Positions 59,162-64,000 of a stretch of DNA of 64,000 nt are shown here, piece by piece; the first letter of the stretch is position 1; every line of letters starts with the position of its first letter. Below the pieces are notes generated by a model that was not told the DNA's origin, ran no database searches, and was given only the letters and a program-made list of their open reading frames with translations. Source of the stretch: Citreimonas sp042096055 (lineage in GTDB: Bacteria; Pseudomonadota; Alphaproteobacteria; Rhodobacterales; Rhodobacteraceae). Both the position numbers and the translations under genes were made by a program. The stretch is from the NCBI RefSeq assembly GCF_042096055.1, contig NZ_JBELMH010000008.1, positions 1 to 64,000 of the forward strand, read 5' to 3'.

Positions 59162-60676
59162 TCAGCCGTTGCCGCCGCCGGTGAAGCGCGCCGCATCCGC
59201 CGCCGCGCGCCGGATGGCGTTCGACTTGTGCACCGTCTCCTGGTACTCGGCCTCGGGATCGCTGTCGTAGACCACGCCGCCGCCGGCCTGGATGTACAGC
59301 TTCGCGTCCTTCACGATCGCCGTGCGCAGCGCGATGCACATGTCCATGTCGCCGCCCGAGCTGAAATAGCCCACGCCGCCGCCGTAGACGCCGCGCTTCT
59401 CGGGCTCGAGCTCGTCTATGATCTGCATCGCGCGGACCTTGGGCGCGCCCGACACGGTGCCCGCGGGCAGGCCCGCCAGCAGCGCCGACAGCGCGTCGTG
59501 CTCGTCCGACAGCTCGCCCACCACGTTGCTGACGATGTGCATGACGTGGCTGTAGCGCTCGATCACGAATTCCTCGGTCGGGCGCACGGTGCCGATCTTC
59601 GATACACGGCCCACGTCGTTGCGGCCAAGATCCAGCAGCATCAGGTGCTCGGCCAGTTCCTTGTGGTCGGCCAGCAGATCGGCCTCGAGCGCGCGATCCG
59701 CCTCGGGCGTCGCCCCGCGCGGCCGCGTGCCCGCGATGGGCCGGATCGTCACGTCGCGGCCGAAGACGCGGACGAGGATCTCGGGCGAGGCGCCGATGAC
59801 CTGGAAGCCGCCGAAGTTGAAGTAGAACATGAACGGCGACGGGTTCGTGCGCCGCAGCGATCGATAGAGCGCGAAGGGCGGAAGCGGGAAATCCTGCGTC
59901 CAGCGCTGCGACGGCACCACCTGGAAGATGTCGCCGGCCCGGATGTATTCCTTGGCCGTCTCGACCGCTGCAAGGTAGGCGTCGTGGCTGAAGTTCGACA
60001 CCGGCTCGCCCAGCTCGGCCGCGTCGCCCAGCGACCGGCTGGCCTGCGGCAGCGCGCGTTCGAGATCGCGCACCGCGTCCATCACCCGCTCGGCCGCCTG
60101 CGCGTAGGCCGCGCGCGCCGAGAGGCCATCGCTGACCCAGGCGGGCGAGACGACCGTGACCTCGCCCTTCACGCCGTCCAGCACCGCCACGACCGACGGC
60201 CGCATCATCATCGCGTCAGGCAGGCCCAACGGGTCGGGGTTCACGTCCGGCAGATGCTCGACCAGCCGGATCGTGTCGTAGCCCAGATAGCCGAACAGGC
60301 CCGCGGCGGCCTGCGGCAGATCGTCGGGAAGGTCGATGCGCGACTCCGCGATCAGCGCGCGCAGCGCGGTTAGCGGATCGTCGCACTGGTCTTCGAAGGC
60401 ATCCGGGTCGAACCGCGCCTGCCGGTTGATGCGGGCCCTGTCGCCGTGGCACTGCCAGACGATGTCGGGCTTCATGCCGATGATGGAATAGCGCCCGCGC
60501 ACCTCGCCGCCGGTCACCGATTCCAGCATGAAGGCGTCGCGCGACGCCCCCGTCAGCTTCAGCATCAGCGACACCGGCGTATCGAGGTCCGCCGCCAGCC
60601 GCGCATGCACGACCTGGTTCTCGCCCGCCTCGTAGCGCGCGGCGAAGGCGTCGTAGCCGGGCGTCAGCACCGCCAT
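59162..60676 (-). CDS. trpE: Anthranilate synthase component I
   Basis: 504 residues, normal TrpE length. The N-terminal tryptophan-binding element LMLKLTGASRDAFMLESV, and the chorismate-binding domain with IPAGDIFQVVPSQRW-like DIFQVVPSQRW, GTRPRGATPEAD, ELAEHLMLLDLGRNDVGRV and SGAPKVRAMQIIDELEP, are complete. It converts chorismate and ammonia to anthranilate together with TrpG. The LxxS-type feedback-inhibition site is less clear than in enteric TrpE. Its ATG shares a base with the stop of the PpiD-like gene, as in related alphaproteobacteria. Confidence 0.95.
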   Translation of the reverse strand: MAVLTPGYDAFAARYEAGENQVVHARLAADLDTPVSLMLKLTGASRDAFMLESVTGGEVRGRYSIIGMKPDIVWQCHGDRARINRQARFDPDAFEDQCDDPLTALRALIAESRIDLPDDLPQAAAGLFGYLGYDTIRLVEHLPDVNPDPLGLPDAMMMRPSVVAVLDGVKGEVTVVSPAWVSDGLSARAAYAQAAERVMDAVRDLERALPQASRSLGDAAELGEPVSNFSHDAYLAAVETAKEYIRAGDIFQVVPSQRWTQDFPLPPFALYRSLRRTNPSPFMFYFNFGGFQVIGASPEILVRVFGRDVTIRPIAGTRPRGATPEADRALEADLLADHKELAEHLMLLDLGRNDVGRVSKIGTVRPTEEFVIERYSHVMHIVSNVVGELSDEHDALSALLAGLPAGTVSGAPKVRAMQIIDELEPEKRGVYGGGVGYFSSGGDMDMCIALRTAIVKDAKLYIQAGGGVVYDSDPEAEYQETVHKSNAIRRAAADAARFTGGGNG

Positions 60677-62523
60677 CAGGGCAGGTTCGCGTGCACGGCG
60701 TTCAGCGCCTGCTGGTCGATTTCCACCCCGGCGCGGGCCTGGATGTCCTCGGCCAGCGCGCGGAACAGGTCCTCGGACACGGTGCTGGCCGCCTGGTCCT
60801 CGACCTGCTGGGCGAAGGTCGACGCGATGTCGCTTTCCGCGTCCGCCGCGGTGATCGCGTCGAGCTGCACGACGACAGCGCCGTCGCCCGCGGCGATCGC
60901 GCGCACCGCGCCCTCATCCATCTCGAACACCGTCTCGACCACGCCGGCGGGCAGGCCCTGGACCTGCGCGCCGCGGCCCAGCCCGTCGCGTTCCTGCGGC
61001 TCGAGGCCCACCTCGACGAAGCTTTCGCCCGCCTCGATGCGCTCGGCCAGCGCCTCGGCGCGCTCGACCAGCGCGTCCTGCCGCTGTACAGCGCGCCAGT
61101 CCTCGTCGACGCGGTCGCGGACCTCGTCGAAGGGCAGGGGCGCCGCCTCGCGGATGCCGTCGAGGCGCAGTGCGAACAGCCCGCCGTCGCCCAGGCTCTC
61201 GACCTGCGGGAAATCGCCCTCCTCGACGGCGCGCGCGGCGTCGCCGAAGGCCTCGTAGCCGGCGATGCCGCCCGCGTCGGCGCCGCCGGTCCAGGCGATC
61301 TCGCCCAGCTCCAGCTCGGTGCTCTGCGCGATCTCCTCCAGCGTGGCGCCGGCGGCCAGCTCGTCGTCGATGCCCTGCGCCAGGCCCTCGATCACGCGCC
61401 GCGCGCGGTCCAGTGCCAGCGTGTCGCGCAGCATCGGGATCGCCTCCTCGAAGCTCGTCTCCTGCGCCGACAGCACGCCGTTCACGCGGTAGAGCGCGGG
61501 ACCCAGCGGCGACGGCGCCACCACGACCTCGCCCACCTCGGCCGAGAACACCGCCTCGGCGGCGTCGCCCAGGCCCTCGCGGGCCATGTCGCCCATGTCG
61601 GTGTCGACCAGCGCCAGCCCGCGTTCCTCGACCACGTCCTCGAACGTGGCCTCGCCTTCGGCGATCCGCGCGGCGGCCGCGTCGGCGGCCTCGGCGTTCG
61701 GCATCACCAGCCGCTCGACCAGGCGCCGCTCGGGCATGTTGAAGCGGTTCTCCTGCTCCTCGTAGGCGGCGCGCAGCGCATCCTCGGGCACCTCGACGGA
61801 GTCGAGAATCATGTTCGGCGTCACCCACGCATAGGTGATCCGCTTGGCGCGCGGCTGGGTGTAGGCGTCGATGTTCTCGTCGTAGAAGGCGCGCAGCTCG
61901 TCGTCGGTGGGTGCGGGCAGCAGCGTGTTGAGCGACGCGGGCGCCAGCCGCGCCCAGGTGAAGTCGCGCTGCTCGGCGGCATAGGCCACCAGCGTGTCGA
62001 CATAGGTGTCGGGCAGCACCACGCCCGCCAGCACGGCGGCCTGCAACAGCGTGGCGGCGCTTTCGGCGCGCAGATCCGCTTCGAACTCGGCCTCGGACAG
62101 GCCCGCGTTGCGCAGCGCGAAGGCATAGGCCTCGCGGTCGAACTGCCCGTCGGGGCCCTGGAACGCCTGGATCGCCGCGAGGTCCGCGGCCAGCGGCTCG
62201 TCACCCACCGACAGCCCGATGCGGTCGGCCTCGTCTTCCAGCGCGGCGCGCAGCACCAGCCGCGACAGCACCGCCTGCGGCAGGCCCTGCGCCTGCGCCT
62301 GCTGGAACGACATCGCCTGCCCGGTCTGGGCCTGCATCGCCTGCATCTCGTTCTGCAGCGCGCGGGCGTAATCCGTGGTCGAGATCTCGGTGTCGCCGAC
62401 CCGTCCGACCGAGCTGACCGTGCCCGAGAAGTTGGTCGCGCCGAACCCGGCGAGGCCGAGGATCAGCAGGGCGAGAAGAATCCAGACGAAGGTCTGCGAG
62501 ATCGAGCGTTTGGCCTTGGCCAT
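60676..62523 (-). CDS. SurA_N/PpiD-like peptidyl-prolyl isomerase, membrane-anchored
   Basis: 615 residues. One N-terminal transmembrane helix (FVWILLALLILGLAGFGATNF) anchors a periplasmic chaperone with a SurA_N-type helical domain (~35-180), and one or two PPIC-like parvulin modules that are poorly conserved (MPERRLVERLVMPNAE..), so it may act mainly as a holdase. It helps outer-membrane and periplasmic proteins emerging from Sec. The ATG before AKAKRSISQTF is right: a longer open frame upstream is arginine/proline noise. It is upstream of, and coupled to, trpE. Confidence 0.88.
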   Translation of the reverse strand: MAKAKRSISQTFVWILLALLILGLAGFGATNFSGTVSSVGRVGDTEISTTDYARALQNEMQAMQAQTGQAMSFQQAQAQGLPQAVLSRLVLRAALEDEADRIGLSVGDEPLAADLAAIQAFQGPDGQFDREAYAFALRNAGLSEAEFEADLRAESAATLLQAAVLAGVVLPDTYVDTLVAYAAEQRDFTWARLAPASLNTLLPAPTDDELRAFYDENIDAYTQPRAKRITYAWVTPNMILDSVEVPEDALRAAYEEQENRFNMPERRLVERLVMPNAEAADAAAARIAEGEATFEDVVEERGLALVDTDMGDMAREGLGDAAEAVFSAEVGEVVVAPSPLGPALYRVNGVLSAQETSFEEAIPMLRDTLALDRARRVIEGLAQGIDDELAAGATLEEIAQSTELELGEIAWTGGADAGGIAGYEAFGDAARAVEEGDFPQVESLGDGGLFALRLDGIREAAPLPFDEVRDRVDEDWRAVQRQDALVERAEALAERIEAGESFVEVGLEPQERDGLGRGAQVQGLPAGVVETVFEMDEGAVRAIAAGDGAVVVQLDAITAADAESDIASTFAQQVEDQAASTVSEDLFRALAEDIQARAGVEIDQQALNAVHANLP

Positions 62524-62554
62524 GAAGGTCCCCCCGGGGCAATGCCCGCCTTGA

Positions 62555-63748
62555 CTATCGCCCGCCTTGCGGCCCTGCAAGGGGCCAGTCCAGCGCGGCC
62601 AGCCGCGCGAACGTCTCGGCCAGCCCGGCGGCATCGGCGTTGGCGAAGGCCATGCGGAAATGCCGCGCGCCGCTGGCGTCGCCCTCGGGCACGAACATGG
62701 TCGCGGGCAGCATCAGGATGCCCGCGTCGCGCACCATGCGCCGCGCCGCCTCGTCCGCCGGCATCGCGAAGGGGTGTTCGAGATAGGCGAAATACGCCCC
62801 CAGCCCCTTCAGCCGCCAGCCGAGTGGTTCCAGCCGAGCCATCCCGGTCTCGATCGCGGCGCGTCGGGCCAGGATCTCGGCCCGCTCGCCCGCTAGCCAG
62901 GGCCCGAGATTCTCCAGCCCCCACAGTGCCGCGCGCTGGCCCAGTTGAGCGGGGCAGATCGTGACCGTGTCGATGAACTTCTCGACCTCGGCCAGCAGCG
63001 CCGGGTTCGCGATCATGGCACCCACCCGGTGCCCGGTCAGCCGGTACGCCTTCGAAAAGCTGTAGAGCTGCACCAGCGTCTCGTCCCAGCCGTCGCGCGT
63101 CAGCAGGTCGTGCGGCGCGCCTTCGCGCGCGTCGAAATCGCGGTAGGTCTCGTCCACGATCAGCCGGATGCCCGCCGCGCGCGCCACCTCGAACAGGGCG
63201 GCCACGGTCGCGGCGGGATATTCCACGCCGCCGGGGTTGTTCGGGGTCACGATGGCGATGGCGCGGGTACGCGGGCCGATCAGGGCGCGCGCGGCGTCGG
63301 CGTCGGGCAACAGGTCGTCGCCGGTCGCCAGCGGCACGGCGCGCACGCCGCTCATGTCCAGCCACATCTTGTGGTTGAAGTACCACGGCGTCGGCAGGAT
63401 GACCTCGTCGCCCTCGTCAAACAGCGCCGCGATCGCCGCCGCGAAGGCCTGGTTGCACCCCGAGGTGATGGCCACTTGGCCCGCATCCACCGGTGCGTCG
63501 TAATGCGCCGCCCAGTTCCGCGCGAGGCCCGCGCGCAAATCGTCGTTGCCCAGAACCGGCCCGTAGAGATGCGTCGTCGGGTCCTCGAGGAACCCCGCCA
63601 TCGCCGTGCGCAACTCGGCCGGCGGCGGCTCGACCGGGGCCGCCTGGCTGAGGTTGATCAGCGGACGGTCTTCCGGAAACGTCACGCCCTCGAGCCAGCG
63701 GCGCGCCTCGGGGATCGGCGGATGGAACGTGGCGGCGGTGCGGCTCAT
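62555..63748 (-). CDS. Pyridoxal-phosphate aminotransferase, class I/II
   Basis: 397 residues with the fold-type I pattern: LYGPVLGNDDLRAGLA, ITSGCNQAFAAAI, NPNNPGG-type TPNNPGGVEYP, VDETYRDF and the PLP lysine in YSFSKAYRLTGHRVGAM. The substrate is not clear from sequence; aspartate/aromatic-type aminotransferases and related lyases share these motifs. AGGAG stands six bases before the ATG. Downstream, 31 bp away, is the PpiD-like gene, which may be cotranscribed. Confidence 0.87.
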   Translation of the reverse strand: MSRTAATFHPPIPEARRWLEGVTFPEDRPLINLSQAAPVEPPPAELRTAMAGFLEDPTTHLYGPVLGNDDLRAGLARNWAAHYDAPVDAGQVAITSGCNQAFAAAIAALFDEGDEVILPTPWYFNHKMWLDMSGVRAVPLATGDDLLPDADAARALIGPRTRAIAIVTPNNPGGVEYPAATVAALFEVARAAGIRLIVDETYRDFDAREGAPHDLLTRDGWDETLVQLYSFSKAYRLTGHRVGAMIANPALLAEVEKFIDTVTICPAQLGQRAALWGLENLGPWLAGERAEILARRAAIETGMARLEPLGWRLKGLGAYFAYLEHPFAMPADEAARRMVRDAGILMLPATMFVPEGDASGARHFRMAFANADAAGLAETFARLAALDWPLAGPQGGR

Positions 63749-63775
63749 GCGGAACTCCTGGTCTGCCCGCCCGGG

Positions 63776-63839
63776 CTTCTTTGGTCCTGAAATATCCCGG
63801 GGGTGAATTGGCCGCAGGCCAAGAGGGGGCAGAGCCCCC
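63776..63839. repeat. 64-bp intergenic repeat, copy 2
   Basis: Near-identical to copy 1 in the same orientation, with hairpins TTGGCC-GCA-GGCCAA and GGGGGC-AGA-GCCCCC. It stands just beyond the 3' end of the leftward gene at the window edge and before the aminotransferase start, the same relation to gene ends as copy 1. Confidence 0.92.
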
Positions 63840-63854
63840 GTCCCGCCGCGGAAC

Positions 63855-64000
63855 TCAGTCGGTTCCGCGGTAGGGCTTCACGTATTGCAGCGCCATGTCC
63901 CACGGGAAGAAGATCCAGGTGTCCTGGCTGACTTCGGTCACGAACGTCTCGACCTGCGGGCGGCCCTGCGGCTTGGCGTAGACCGTGGCCACATGCGCCT
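63855..64000 (-). CDS. Conserved hypothetical protein, C-terminal fragment
   Basis: 48 codons are visible before the window edge; the gene continues off the right side. The C terminus reads ..VETFVTEVSQDTWIFFPWDM..YVKPYRGTD. I do not recognise the family. Clean codon use, a stop just inside the spacer and the terminator-like repeat beyond it support a real gene. Confidence 0.6.
   Translation of the reverse strand, partial: AHVATVYAKPQGRPQVETFVTEVSQDTWIFFPWDMALQYVKPYRGTD

Overview
The window looks like a chromosomal contig of a high-GC alphaproteobacterium, most likely Rhodobacteraceae/roseobacter-type. By eye GC is roughly two thirds. Support comes from the betICBA gene order, a TRAP transporter, HWE/HisKA_2 histidine kinases, an EcfG-like promoter series, and a hairpin-rich intergenic repeat of a kind I recall from roseobacters. 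It is draft sequence with five 100-N gaps. Three gaps (in glgX, treY and the UdgX gene) are flanked by exact 55-bp duplicates and close in frame when one copy and the Ns are removed, so those genes are intact. A fourth sits in a Gly/Asn repeat. The fifth is a true gap that falsely joins a KDGal kinase to an aldose epimerase.

Layout. 1-2 kb: end of a YebC-type regulator, a LysE-type exporter and an EamA exporter. 2-7.3 kb: betI-betC-betB-betA, converting choline-O-sulfate and choline to glycine betaine, with a palindromic BetI operator. 7.4-14.9 kb: secreted nuclease, a FecR-domain Gly/Asn-repeat protein next to a CHASE2-GGDEF-EAL protein, an EEP phosphodiesterase with a cardiolipin synthase, and a PilZ protein. 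15-20.5 kb: LigD and Ku (end joining) and a PAS/HWE kinase.

20.7-34.4 kb is a stress and storage-sugar island: zinc peptidase-glgX-lipid kinase-phosphoesterase, AI-2E permease, a second HisKA_2 kinase, glgC-treZ-treY (trehalose from glycogen) and a DUF892 protein. Four transcription units start with GGAAC-N16/17-(C/T)GTT, the EcfG general-stress promoter pattern. 34.5-37.3 kb: radical SAM protein plus UdgX fusion (DNA repair).

37.5-48.8 kb is a divergent twelve-gene set around a 159-bp palindrome-rich region. Leftward: intradiol dioxygenase, IclR regulator, Tat-exported amidohydrolase, di-heme cytochrome c, core-MetE-like protein. Rightward: citryl-CoA-lyase-like enzyme, CaiB/BaiF CoA-transferase, YciI-like protein, TRAP transporter, FMN reductase. 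I read it as an uncharacterised catabolic pathway for an aromatic or cyclic substrate. 48.9-52.4 kb: unknown protein, dgoK and galM fragments, DeoR regulator. 52.6-55.9 kb: an ATP-grasp enzyme followed by a large protein with a papain-like Cys/His/Asn pattern, the best candidate here for an undescribed two-gene system. 56-64 kb: Ca2+/Na+ antiporter, a RACo-like corrinoid activator, trpE, a PpiD-like foldase, an aminotransferase, and two copies of a 64-bp intergenic repeat.
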